Shown here in pieces: positions 55,838 through 64,000 of a DNA stretch of 64,000 nt. Source of the DNA: Marinitoga lauensis (GTDB lineage Bacteria; Thermotogota; Thermotogae; Petrotogales; Petrotogaceae); the NCBI RefSeq assembly GCF_004135675.1, contig NZ_QHLX01000001.1, forward strand, positions 248,001-312,000, given 5' to 3'. The translations under genes and the position numbers were made by a program. Numbering within the stretch: position 1 is the stretch's first letter; each line of letters begins with the position of its first letter. The notes beneath the pieces were generated by a model. It ran no database searches and was not told the origin of the DNA. It saw nothing but the letters and a program-made list of their open reading frames with translations.

Positions 55838-56764
55838 ATGGTAAAATTTTATAGCAGAATAGAACACAAATTAGTGGAGGCAAAAAGCTTTTCTCAAGAT
55901 GCACTTATAAAGGTAGTAAACCCATCAGCAGATGAAATTCATATGCTCTCAAGTTTATTAAATTTTGATCCAGATTTTATAAATGATTCTTTAGATGAAG
56001 ACGAAAGAGCACGTATAGAAATTGATGAAGATACCACTTTATTAATTTTAAAGGTTCCAATGAGAAATGAAGAAGATGAAAAAATTCCTTATAAAACAGT
56101 TTCGTTGGGAATTATTATTGGAAAAAATTATATACTATTATCTATGAAACAGGAAATTGACTTTATAGAAAAAATGATAGAAACAAGTTTATTAAATCCA
56201 CATAAAAAAAGTAAAATGATATTTCAAATTTTCTTTAAAAATGCTAAGTTATTCCTCGATTATCTAAAAGAAATTAATAAAACTATTGATTTAGTAGAGG
56301 AAGAATTGCACAAATCTATGAAAAACAATGAACTTGAAACATTAATGTATCTTGAGAAAAGTTTAGTGTACTTCACTACATCATTAAGATCAAATGAAAT
56401 CATGATGGAAAAACTTTTAAAAGGAAAAGTATTGGAACTTTATGAAGACGATGAAGAATTATTAGAAGACACTCTGATTGAAAATAGGCAGGCAATTGAA
56501 GTTACAAATATATATAGCAATATTTTATCGGGTATGATGGATGCTTATGCTTCTGTTATCTCAAATAATTTAAATATTGTCATGAAAATATTAACAGTTG
56601 TTACTATTTTGCTTCAGGTGCCTACAATATTAACAAGTTTTTACGGAATGAATGTAAAACTTCCGTTCCAACAAAATCCTTTAATATATGTTAATATTAT
56701 TATATCTTCTATAGTTATTATGATAATGACATATTTATGGTTTAAAGGAAAAAAGTGGTTATAA
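55838..56764 (+). CDS. corA: CorA-family magnesium channel
   Basis: 308 residues. A cytoplasmic N-terminal domain is followed by long acidic helices (LVEEELHKSMKNNELETLMYLEKSLVYFTTSLRSNE). There are two C-terminal membrane segments with the signature SFYGMNVKLPF between them, and a basic tail (WFKGKKWL). The GMN motif is the selectivity site. The protein imports Mg2+ (or Co2+/Ni2+). AAAAGGAGGAG precedes ATG 55838. It is preceded by a short leader ORF and followed by a bidirectional terminator. Confidence 0.94.
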   Translation: MVKFYSRIEHKLVEAKSFSQDALIKVVNPSADEIHMLSSLLNFDPDFINDSLDEDERARIEIDEDTTLLILKVPMRNEEDEKIPYKTVSLGIIIGKNYILLSMKQEIDFIEKMIETSLLNPHKKSKMIFQIFFKNAKLFLDYLKEINKTIDLVEEELHKSMKNNELETLMYLEKSLVYFTTSLRSNEIMMEKLLKGKVLELYEDDEELLEDTLIENRQAIEVTNIYSNILSGMMDAYASVISNNLNIVMKILTVVTILLQVPTILTSFYGMNVKLPFQQNPLIYVNIIISSIVIMIMTYLWFKGKKWL

Positions 56765-56770
56765 ACAATA

Positions 56771-56807
56771 AAAAGAAACTTCCGAATTTTCAGGAAGTTT
56801 CTTTTTT
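56771..56807. terminator. Bidirectional terminator between corA and the GGDEF gene
   Basis: AAAAGAAACTTCC / GGAAGTTTCTTTT is a 13-bp stem with flanking A and T runs. It lies between convergent genes and overlaps the last codons of the GGDEF gene. Confidence 0.9.
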
Positions 56808-58348
56808 ATTTATAACTACTTTATTTCTTCCTGTTTCTTTTGCTTTATATAAGTTATTATCTGCAATTTTTATAAATTTAATATAATCTATATCTTCTGG
56901 TATTTTACTTATAGCTCCAATACTTATAGTAAACTTGACTATCTTATTTTCATAGAAAATTTCTGTCTCTTCCACGTCTTTTCTTAACTCCTCTAATTTC
57001 TCTTTAAATTTTTCCGTTTTTTTAGAAAGGTAATAAATAACAAATTCTTCACCACCGTATCTGTATATTTTATCGGTTACCCTATGAAAATGCTTTCTAA
57101 AAATTTTGCTTAATTCTTCCAAACAATAATCTCCTGCAATATGACCATATTTATCATTTATTCTTTTAAAATGATCTATGTCAATAAGAGCAAAATTTAC
57201 ATATAATTTTTCTCTATATGCAAATTTAAAATCTTCTAAAAATTTCTCATTAAAATATCTTCTATTATACAATCCGTTAAACCATCTGTTATGGATATTT
57301 CTTTTAATTTATTATTTAATTTTTCCAGTTCCTTATTTTGCTCGTTAATTTTTTCTGTTCGAGCAGCTACTATTTTTTCCATATCATGAATGTATTTATT
57401 TAATTCCTTTACCATATCATTGAATTTTTGAGAGAGAGTTTTTATTTCTTCTTCATAAGAATCTTTAATTTGTATTAATTCAAAATGTCCAGATTTTGAG
57501 TTTTCAATAATTTTGGTAATTTCGTTTATAGAAGTTGTTGTTTGAGCAGCTAAATATTTAGAGATTAACCAGGATATTACTACAGCTACTATAATAGCGA
57601 TAAAATAAATCAATATTATTCTACGTATAGTCGAAAAAATCACATCATATGATTTTAAAATTTGAAGTCTTAATCCTTCAAAATCTATGTGATTATTATA
57701 GTCATTACTTATAAAAAAATTTTTTAAATAATCGTCATTTATTTTTTGTATTAAGTTCTCATTTTCTATTAATACTAACTCATTATTGAAGCTTGCTAAT
57801 AATTTATATGTTGTATTAAAACGCAAACTTTTAGTATATTCTTCATAAATCTTATTCAAATTTACAAGAAAAGTTAAATATCTCTCTTTTTTAGAATCAA
57901 TCCTTTTGTTAAAAATTATATAAAAATTATTATTTAAAATTTGAAAATCTATTCCATCACTTATAGGAAAAGAATAAGATTTACCACTATATAAAAATTT
58001 ATTATTATTTTCGTCTGTAATATATATACCATCAATATAACTTTTTCCTTTTATTTTAGTATCAAACTCTCTTTTTAAAGCTTTTTTAGAAAAATTCGAA
58101 ATTAATGAGTTCTTATCAAATATAAAAATCACATCATTACTGGAAGAAATTTCTAATATATAATTATTTACTTCAGAAAAAACATCATTTAATTTATTTT
58201 CAAAATTTTTAGTCAATAAAACTAATTTTTCAGATTCATACTTCATTATCTGATCAATTCGAAAATAAAAAGATAAAACTAAAGAAGTTAAAATAATAAT
58301 AATGTTAGTTATTATCATGTATTTAAAGATTTTATGCTTCAGCTTCAT
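56790..58348 (-). CDS. Membrane diguanylate cyclase (GGDEF), one frameshift
   Basis: About 518 residues. A membrane segment (ITNIIIILTSLVLSFYF, residues ~14-30) is followed by a ~220-residue extracytoplasmic sensor region, a second membrane segment (IILIYFIAIIVAVVISWLI), a HAMP-like linker, a coiled coil (IVAARTEKINEQNKELEKLNNKLKEI) and the GGDEF domain. The GGDEF domain reads ITDGLTGLYNRRYFNEKF, VNFALIDIDHFKRINDKYGHIAGD and YRYGGEEFVIYYL. The active-site motif GGEEF is intact. One G is missing at about 57274 (DGLTG/LYNRR). It likely makes cyclic di-GMP in response to a ligand or to the binding protein encoded just upstream. Confidence 0.88.
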
Positions 58349-58349
58349 A

Positions 58350-59294
58350 CTATTTTTCCTTCCCTAACAATTTAAGATATTCTTCGTAGTTTACACCTAA
58401 ATACTTTCTTATCATATAGTCAAATTTTTCAGTTGTTTTAAACTCTAAAATAAATTCTTTCAAAGATTTATTCAACTCAGGCGTTTCATAAGATGTACAA
58501 AAGGATAAATATCCAACCTTTTTACTTAACATAAAAAGAGGCTTTAGAAACTCTCTAAATGTATATGTTTTTAATATTTTGGCAAAAAATGAAAAGGAAT
58601 CTAACGTACTTATATCAGCATTCCCCAAAATTACTTGATAAAAAAAACTATTTCTAATATATTCCTCATTTTTAGGCAATAATAAAATTTCTATTTCATC
58701 ACTTTTTGGAGGAACATATTTCTCCAAAAAAATTATTTTTTCACCGACAACTTTTATTTTATTAATGACATACTTTATATTTTTCTCCTTAATTTTTTAT
58801 TAAAGAATAATAAAAATTAAATGCTTCTCCTGTTATAATTTTCTTACCTTTTAAATCATTAAAATCTTGAGCTTCTATATCTTTTCTTGCATATAAGATT
58901 TCCGCATTTTCAATAAATGGAATCATATTTACAATCTTTTTCCTTTCTGGTGTAACTGTAATTATATCCGCTACAACATCCACTTTGCCATAAATATCTG
59001 GTGTTTCTGCGTGTTCTTTTTTAAGCACAATTTCCCCATTTTTGGTCCAATAATCAACAAATGAATCAACAATATGAATTTTTAATTCTACATTTAAATA
59101 ATCAGCATAAATTTTTGCTAATTCATAACAAAAACCTGGTCTCCCAACGCTATCAGGTAAATATATAGTTTCTGATGGAATATTCCTTATTCCAATTATT
59201 AAATATCCAGAATCCAAAATTTCTTTTAAATCTCTTCCCGAAATAAATGAAAACATAACCAATACTATTAAAAAATAAGAAAAAATTTTTTCAT
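58350..59294 (-). CDS. Periplasmic solute-binding protein (PBP2 type), frameshifted
   Basis: About 315 residues when repaired. MKKFFLIFLIVLVMFSFI is a signal peptide (ATG 59294, after GAGGTGATT). A type II binding fold follows: LKEILDSGYLIIGIRN, GRPGFCYELAKIYADYLNVELKIHIVDS, YGKVDVVADIITVTPERKKIVNMIPFI and DLKGKKIITGEAFN. The C-terminal half is EIEILLLPKNEEYIRNSFFYQVILGNADIST and FDYMIRKYLGVNYEEYLK. Bases are missing at about 59270 (T run in the signal peptide) and at three points between 58735 and 58800. No ABC permease or ATPase is near. It ends one base before the GGDEF gene start, so it is more likely a sensory partner than a transporter part. Confidence 0.8.
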
Positions 59295-59499
59295 ACCAAT
59301 CACCTCAATAAAAAATCAATAAATTACAATACAAATAATATTTGATTAATATCATTATATCATAAATATTAAAACAAAAAAACTTTCAAATTACAATTTT
59401 TTTATCTAACCAGGCTTAATCATTAATAATTTATATTAATAATATTAAATAATGATTTACTAAATTTTGTATTTATTATCAAATGTGTTTTAATATAAT

Positions 59500-59525
59500 C
59501 GGTAACGTTACCGATAACGTTATCG
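59500..59525 (+). promoter_or_regulatory. Double LacI-type operator
   Basis: Two 14-bp palindromes share one CG: CGGTAACGTTACCG (59500-59513) and CGATAACGTTATCG (59512-59525). They start directly after TATAAT (59494-59499). They are probably bound by the LacI-family protein encoded just downstream. Confidence 0.85.
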
Positions 59526-59556
59526 ATAAAAATTTTTGTATAAGGTGATGGTAAAG

Positions 59557-60552
59557 ATGCGCAAAAGATATATAACTATAAAAGATATTGCAAAAGCAGC
59601 AAATGTTTCCATAAATACTGTTTCAAGAGCTTTAAATGATAAACCTGACATAAATTATAAAACTAAAGAAAAAATATTAAAAATAGCAGAAGAACTTGGT
59701 TATGTAAAAAATATTACTGCTAGTTCATTAAGAAATAGAAAAACAAAAACAATAGGTGTTTTGTTTAAAGATATTACTAATCCTTTTTTTGTAGAGGTTT
59801 TAAAAGGAATTGAAAAAGCTACGAAAGAAAATAATTATAGTTTAATTTTAATGGATATTGAAAAAGATTATGAGCTTGAAAAAAAAGCGCTAAATATTAT
59901 GGCAGAAAAAAGAGTGGATGGGATTTTAATTAGTCCTGTTAGGAAAGGAAATAATAAATTTAATAAAATTATGAATTTAAATATTCCATATGTTATTATA
60001 GGGGATCATTTTGAAGATATGGATGCTGATGAAATCTATGCGGACGATTTAAAAGGTGGGTATTTAGCAACAAAACATCTTATTGAAAAAGGAAAAAAAG
60101 ATATTGTTTTTTTAAATGTTAAAAATCATAATTTTGTTTCACAATCCAGATTACTTGGGTATAAAAAGGCATTAAATGAAGCAAAAATTAGAGTTAATAA
60201 TAAAATGATATTTAATATAAATGAAGATGTTAATGATGCTTATGAAAAAGTTTTAGAAATAATAAAAAGTAAATTAAAATTTGATTCTATCTTTTGTTTT
60301 AATGATATTTTAGCTTATGGTGCAATAAAGGCTTTAAGAGAAGAAAAAATGGATATACCTGAAGAAATTATGGTTGTTGGATATGATGATATCATATATT
60401 CTTCTATTATAGATTTAACGACTATTAGAATACCAAAATTTGAATTAGGATACAAAGCTTTTTATATTCTGCTCGATAAGATAAATCATAAAGAAAATGA
60501 AAGGATTAAGATTATATTGGATGTTAAATTAATAGAGAGAAAAACAACATGA
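59557..60552 (+). CDS. LacI-family regulator of the sugar ABC operon
   Basis: 331 residues from ATG 59557, preceded by AAGGTGATG at good spacing; ATG 59548 is possible. HTH YITIKDIAKAANVSINTVSRALNDKPDINYKTKEKIL, hinge ASSLRNRKTKTIGVLF and the sugar-binding-like domain DGILISPVRKGNNKF, DIVFLNVKNHNFVSQSRLLGYKKAL, FDSIFCFNDILAYGAIKALREEKMDIPEEIMVVGYDDI. It stands first in the operon, with its own operator, so it is autoregulated. The effector is probably a hexose. Confidence 0.9.
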   Translation: MRKRYITIKDIAKAANVSINTVSRALNDKPDINYKTKEKILKIAEELGYVKNITASSLRNRKTKTIGVLFKDITNPFFVEVLKGIEKATKENNYSLILMDIEKDYELEKKALNIMAEKRVDGILISPVRKGNNKFNKIMNLNIPYVIIGDHFEDMDADEIYADDLKGGYLATKHLIEKGKKDIVFLNVKNHNFVSQSRLLGYKKALNEAKIRVNNKMIFNINEDVNDAYEKVLEIIKSKLKFDSIFCFNDILAYGAIKALREEKMDIPEEIMVVGYDDIIYSSIIDLTTIRIPKFELGYKAFYILLDKINHKENERIKIILDVKLIERKTT

Positions 60553-60580
60553 GGATAATTCTAAAACGGGAGGTGTAGGT

Positions 60581-61831
60581 ATGAAAAGGTTTGTTTTTGG
60601 GTTAATTGCTATTTTGTTAGTAGTTTCCAGTGTTTTTGCAGCTTCAAATGATCTGGAAATTTTTAGTTGGTGGACCGGCGGAGGAGAAGAAGAAGGATTG
60701 CTAGCTTTATTCGCAAAATTTAATCAATACTATCCCAATATTAACATCATCAATGCTGCAGTTGCAGGTGGAGCAGGAACTAATGCAAAAGCAGTATTAA
60801 AGACAAGGATGCTTGGAGGAAATCCACCAGATTCATTCCAGGTTCATGCAGGTATGGAATTAACAGATACATATGTTATTCCTGGTTTAATGGAACCATT
60901 AACGAATTATTTAAAAGAATGGGGTGTATATGATAAATTCCCTAAAGATGTTATGAAGATTGTTAGTTATCAAGGTGAAGTATATTCAATACCAGTAAAT
61001 GTTCATAGAGGAAATGTTGTATTTTATAACAAAAAAATATTTAAAAAATTAGGGTTAACAAAAGAACCAACAACATGGGCAGAATTTTTTGCTGCAATGA
61101 AAAAAGCTCAAGAAGCAGGATATATTCCTCTTGCTTTAGGTGATAAAAATAAATGGACATTAACCCATTTGTTTGAAAACATTATGCTTTCAATGTTTGG
61201 TCCTGAAGATTACAAAGGATTATTTGATGGAAAAGTATCTTTTAATTCACCAGAAATGGAATTATCTTTAGTATTATTAGAAAGATTAATACCATACTTC
61301 AATAGAGATCATTCAGCTTTAACATGGCAAGATGCTGGAAGATTGGTATTTGAAGGAAAAGCATTATTCAACGTAATGGGCGACTGGGAAGAAGGATATT
61401 TTAAAACCTTAGGTTGGAAACCAGGAGAAGATTTTGGTTGGTTTGCAGTTCCTGGAACATCAGACGCATTTATGTTTATTTCTGACACATTTGGATTACC
61501 AAAAAATGCACCACATAGAGAAAATGCTTTGAAATGGCTAAAGTTTATAGCAACAAAAGAAGCTCAAGATATCTTTAACCCAATAAAAGGTTCAATTCCT
61601 GCAAGAATTGATGCAGATAAATCAAAATATGATGTATATCTAACATGGTCAATGAATGACTTTGCTACAGTTGCAGTAGTTCCATCTATTATTCATGGCT
61701 CAGCAGCTCCAGAAGGATTTGTAACTTCTTTAAATGATACATTAAATAGATTCCTTGTTAAAAAGAATATATCAAATGCTTTAAGAGATATTATGTGGGC
61801 AGCAGAAGACCAGGGATATTTAACTGAGTAA
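60581..61831 (+). CDS. Glucose/mannose-type ABC transporter substrate-binding protein
   Basis: 416 residues. MKRFVFGLIAILLVVSSVFA is the signal peptide. The mature part starts DLEIFSWWTGGGEEEGLLALF and follows the Thermus glucose-binding protein closely: NAAVAGGAGTNAKAVLKTRMLGGNPPDSFQVHAGMEL, YSIPVNVHRGNVVFYNKKI, ALGDKNKWTLTHLFENI, GKALFNVMGDWEEGYF, FMFISDTFGLPKNAPHRENALKWL and GSIPARIDAD. Trp residues near the start and His/Asp in the loops form the hexose site. A terminator and a MITE follow before the permeases, which would give more binding protein than permease. Intact. Confidence 0.92.
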   Translation: MKRFVFGLIAILLVVSSVFAASNDLEIFSWWTGGGEEEGLLALFAKFNQYYPNINIINAAVAGGAGTNAKAVLKTRMLGGNPPDSFQVHAGMELTDTYVIPGLMEPLTNYLKEWGVYDKFPKDVMKIVSYQGEVYSIPVNVHRGNVVFYNKKIFKKLGLTKEPTTWAEFFAAMKKAQEAGYIPLALGDKNKWTLTHLFENIMLSMFGPEDYKGLFDGKVSFNSPEMELSLVLLERLIPYFNRDHSALTWQDAGRLVFEGKALFNVMGDWEEGYFKTLGWKPGEDFGWFAVPGTSDAFMFISDTFGLPKNAPHRENALKWLKFIATKEAQDIFNPIKGSIPARIDADKSKYDVYLTWSMNDFATVAVVPSIIHGSAAPEGFVTSLNDTLNRFLVKKNISNALRDIMWAAEDQGYLTE

Positions 61832-61838
61832 TATAAAC

Positions 61839-61857
61839 CCCGGTTCATAGAACCGGG
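61839..61857. terminator. Hairpin after the binding-protein gene, left copy
   Basis: CCCGGTTC-ATA-GAACCGGG, a 19-bp palindrome eight bases after the stop. It is exactly repeated at 62091-62109 on the other side of MITE copy 3. Confidence 0.85.
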
Positions 61858-62090
61858 CAGTTTGTAGACAAAGTACAAAATAAAATACTCAAATAATATT
61901 CGCTCATCCGGTGAAAATTCATATTCCTCAAAAATGTTCATTCCCACCGGTCGCTCAAACTCACATCCTTGTTCGGTTTTGCTCAATTTTGCATCCGTGC
62001 AAAATTGACCGGTTCCATTCACATTTTTTTGGGAATTTTCAAGGATTCGCTCATATTATTTTTTCTTATTTTATTCTGTCAACAGTCTGT
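61858..62090. mobile_element. Terminator-associated MITE-like element, copy 3
   Basis: About 232 bp, with the same ends as copies 1 and 2 (CAGTTTGTAGACAAAGTACA; reversed right end CAGACTGTTGACAGAATA) and a core nearly identical to copy 2. It separates the binding-protein gene from its permease genes. The 19-bp terminator palindrome stands on both sides. Short frames that cross it also occur in copy 2 and are DNA conservation only. Confidence 0.85.
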
Positions 62091-62109
62091 CCCGGTTCAT
62101 AGAACCGGG
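62091..62109. terminator. Hairpin before the permease gene, right copy
   Basis: An exact copy of 61839-61857, followed by TTTT. It is a working attenuator between the binding protein and the permeases. Confidence 0.85.
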
Positions 62110-62137
62110 TTTTATAAGATTAGGGTGGTGAAAAAAT

Positions 62138-63067
62138 ATGAGTGTTCAAAAAAATAAGTCTAGAATGGGTTTTATTATTATTCTACCATCATTAATATTA
62201 ATAGGTATATTTGTATATTATTTTATATTTTGGACAATACGAACTTCATTTTCCAATTGGAATAGTTTTAGTAGTTTATTAAGAGGTGTTTATAAATACG
62301 TTGGATTCAGAAATTATGAAAGAATATTTATGGATCCAAGATTTCAAACTGATTTGTGGAATACTCTTTTCTTCACATTGTTTTTTATTTTAGGTTCTGT
62401 TGGATTAGGATTATTTTTGGCAAATTTAATAGATAAAGGTATTAAAGGGTCAAGGTTCTTCCAAAATTTGTTTCTTTTTCCAATGGCAATATCATTCGTT
62501 GTAACAGGTACAGTATGGAGTTGGATATTTGCACCTGGTAATTTCCCAAATGATCCTCAAGGATTAAACTTATTATTTAAAAAACTAGGTTTAGAAAAAT
62601 TGCAGTGGATGTGGTATACAAGTTCTGAAAGCATAGGTCATTTTAACTTAGCTCTAATAGCGGTAATAATTGCTGCAGTATGGCAAATGTCAGGATATAT
62701 TATGGCAATGTATTTAGCTGGATTAAAAGCAATACCCGAAGAGATATTAGAGGCTGCAAGAGTAGATGGCGCAAATGAAAGGTATATATTTTGGAAAATA
62801 AAAATGCCATTATTAAAGCCCATAACTTTAAGTGCAATGATTGTCTTAGGTCATGTATCTTTAAAAATATTTGATTTAATATATGCAATGACTGGAAGTG
62901 GGCCAAATAATGTTACTGATGTTCCAGCAATATATATGTTTGAATTAACATTTAGATCGAATAAATATGCGATGGGATCAGCAATATCTGTTATTATGTT
63001 ATTAATGGTTGCAGTAATAATTATCCCTTACTTATATTCGTCCCTTAGAAGGGGTGTGAGTTCATGA
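62138..63067 (+). CDS. Sugar ABC transporter permease (MalF-like)
   Basis: 309 residues. The N-terminal RMGFIIILPSLILIGIFVYYFIFW helix is followed by SFSNWNSFSSLLRG, and the EAA coupling loop EEILEAARVDGANERYIFWKIKMPLLKP at about residues 205-230. MTGSGPNNVTDVPAIYMFELTFRSNKYAMGSA is typical of CUT1 permeases. GTGGTG precedes the ATG at 62138. It overlaps the second permease by four bases. Intact. Confidence 0.93.
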   Translation: MSVQKNKSRMGFIIILPSLILIGIFVYYFIFWTIRTSFSNWNSFSSLLRGVYKYVGFRNYERIFMDPRFQTDLWNTLFFTLFFILGSVGLGLFLANLIDKGIKGSRFFQNLFLFPMAISFVVTGTVWSWIFAPGNFPNDPQGLNLLFKKLGLEKLQWMWYTSSESIGHFNLALIAVIIAAVWQMSGYIMAMYLAGLKAIPEEILEAARVDGANERYIFWKIKMPLLKPITLSAMIVLGHVSLKIFDLIYAMTGSGPNNVTDVPAIYMFELTFRSNKYAMGSAISVIMLLMVAVIIIPYLYSSLRRGVSS

Positions 63068-63882
63068 CAAAAACAAAATTGATTATTTCTTATATTATTT
63101 TGATAATAATTTCATTATTTTTTATAACTCCTTTTTATGTCACATTAATAACCAGCTTTAAGTCATTAAATGAAGTATCTATAGCTACTATGTGGAACTT
63201 TCCTAAACATTTTTCTTTAGAGGGTTTTATAGGAGCATATAAAAAATTAGCTCCAAATATGAAAAATAGTTTTTATTTAACTATACCAGCTACAATAATT
63301 TCTGCAGTTTTAGGTTCGATTAATGGTTTTGCATTATCTAAACTTAAATTTAAATATTCTAATCTGATTTTTGCTTTAATATTATTTGGTATGTTTATAC
63401 CTTATCAAAGTGTTTTATTTCCATTAATTCGATTCTTTCAGAAAATCGGATTATATGGAACAATACATGCATTGATCATTATTCATGTGATTTATGGTAT
63501 TCCTATAACTACTTTAATGTTTAAAAATTATTATGAAGAAATACCAGATGAATTAATCGAAGCTGCTTCAATTGATGGAGCAAATTTATATGATGTATAT
63601 ACAAAAGTATTATTACCAATATCTATTCCTGGATTTGTTGTTGTTGCAATCTGGCAATTTACGAATATATGGAATGAATTTTTATTTGCTGTAACAGTTA
63701 CAAATAATCCGGCAAAACAGCCTATAACTGTAGCATTAGTAAATCTTGCAGGTAGTCAGGTAGTAGAATGGAATATCCAAATGGCAGGAGCATTAATAGC
63801 TGCATTACCTACTTTAATAGTATATATAGCATTAGGTAAATATTTCATTAGAGGCCTTTTAGCTGGATCTGTAAAAGGTTAA
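63064..63882 (+). CDS. Sugar ABC transporter permease (MalG-like)
   Basis: 272 residues. Helices include LIISYIILIIISLFFITPFYVTLITSF and the region PATIISAVLGSINGFALSKLKF. The EAA loop is DELIEAASIDGANLYDVYTKVLLPISIPG. It ends FIRGLLAGSVKG, the standard tail of MalG-type proteins. Intact. The ATPase of the transporter is not in the window; CUT1 systems often share one MsmK-like ATPase. Confidence 0.93.
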   Translation: MTKTKLIISYIILIIISLFFITPFYVTLITSFKSLNEVSIATMWNFPKHFSLEGFIGAYKKLAPNMKNSFYLTIPATIISAVLGSINGFALSKLKFKYSNLIFALILFGMFIPYQSVLFPLIRFFQKIGLYGTIHALIIIHVIYGIPITTLMFKNYYEEIPDELIEAASIDGANLYDVYTKVLLPISIPGFVVVAIWQFTNIWNEFLFAVTVTNNPAKQPITVALVNLAGSQVVEWNIQMAGALIAALPTLIVYIALGKYFIRGLLAGSVKG

Positions 63883-63898
63883 TTGGGAGGAATATAAA

Positions 63899-64000
63899 TT
63901 GCAAATTTTTTCCATGAAATATGATAAAAATTTCTTTGAGATAAAAGAAAACAATTATATGTTGAAATTCAATATTCAACGGATTCCTGAAGGGTTTATT
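63899..64000 (+). CDS. Start of an unidentified gene, cut by the window end
   Basis: A TTG start at 63899 follows TTGGGAGGAATA. The visible 34 residues read QIFSMKYDKNFFEIKENNYM and LKFNIQRIPEGFI. I do not recognise the family. Its place after a glucose-type transporter suggests a sugar-active enzyme. Confidence 0.5.
   Translation, partial: MQIFSMKYDKNFFEIKENNYMLKFNIQRIPEGFI

Noticed and set aside
61693-62022. Minus-strand frame of 109 codons across the end of the binding-protein gene and MITE copy 3.
   Set aside because: It overlaps a clear gene antisense and follows the repeat; no start signals.

Overview
The window is very A+T-rich and looks like a member of the Thermotogota, most likely Petrotogaceae and close to Marinitoga. 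This is inferred from the fused pyrB-pyrI gene, a dihydropteroate synthase with the N-terminal extension seen in Thermotogales, the Thermus/Thermotoga-type glucose-binding ABC protein, repeated DUF1703-type AAA/PD-(D/E)XK genes, and recurrent TGnTATAAT promoters. No marker gene fixes the species.

Layout. 1-11130 is an accessory region. It holds remnants of an McrB-like ATPase and a type III restriction subunit, two IS1634-like insertion sequences (each flanked by a roughly 100-bp direct repeat), a DUF1016 nuclease gene, two tandem DUF1703 genes, and hairpin repeats. 11131-18730 holds a SNF2 helicase, an EEP-family hydrolase, a nitroreductase, an RNase H and a RecD-like helicase. 18771-30314 is the purine operon on the minus strand (purE-C-S-Q-L-F-M-N-H-D), led by a guanine-type riboswitch and interrupted between purF and purM by an IS110-family element. 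30521-30768 holds tRNA-Glu, tRNA-Val and tRNA-Phe. 30973-36678 is the complete pyrimidine operon pyrBI-C-K-D-F-E. 36944-41736 holds a phospholipase D-like protein, a radical-SAM/UDG-like DNA repair pair, a glycosyltransferase and chorismate mutase. 41749-46490 is a ribose ABC operon (rbsD-A-C-B plus a LacI regulator). 46880-49885 is a nuclease/helicase pair. 49994-52759 is a folate cluster (PTPS, folE2, folP, folK). 52812-55685 is a Zn/Mn ABC operon with its Fur-family regulator. 55763-56764 is a 15-codon leader ORF and corA. 56790-59294 is a periplasmic binding protein with a membrane GGDEF protein. 59500-64000 is a LacI-controlled glucose-type ABC operon that runs off the window.

Two themes cut across the window. 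First, three copies of a 200-230-bp non-coding element (36702, 46622, 61858) each sit directly beside a terminator hairpin, and the hairpin is present on both sides. In two copies the flanking hairpins are exact 19- or 24-bp direct repeats, so the element appears to target terminators and duplicate them. Second, about 18 coding sequences, including essential purine, pyrimidine and folate genes and even the tRNA-Glu acceptor stem, carry single-base losses, mostly in homopolymer runs. The likeliest explanation is sequencing or assembly error, so I annotate these genes over their full span and name the break points.

The most original leads are the terminator-duplicating element, the long target duplications of the IS1634-like elements, a candidate Mg2+-sensing leader peptide before corA, a candidate bridge RNA in the IS110 element, and a CExxHGH-type PTPS that probably replaces FolB in the folate cluster.
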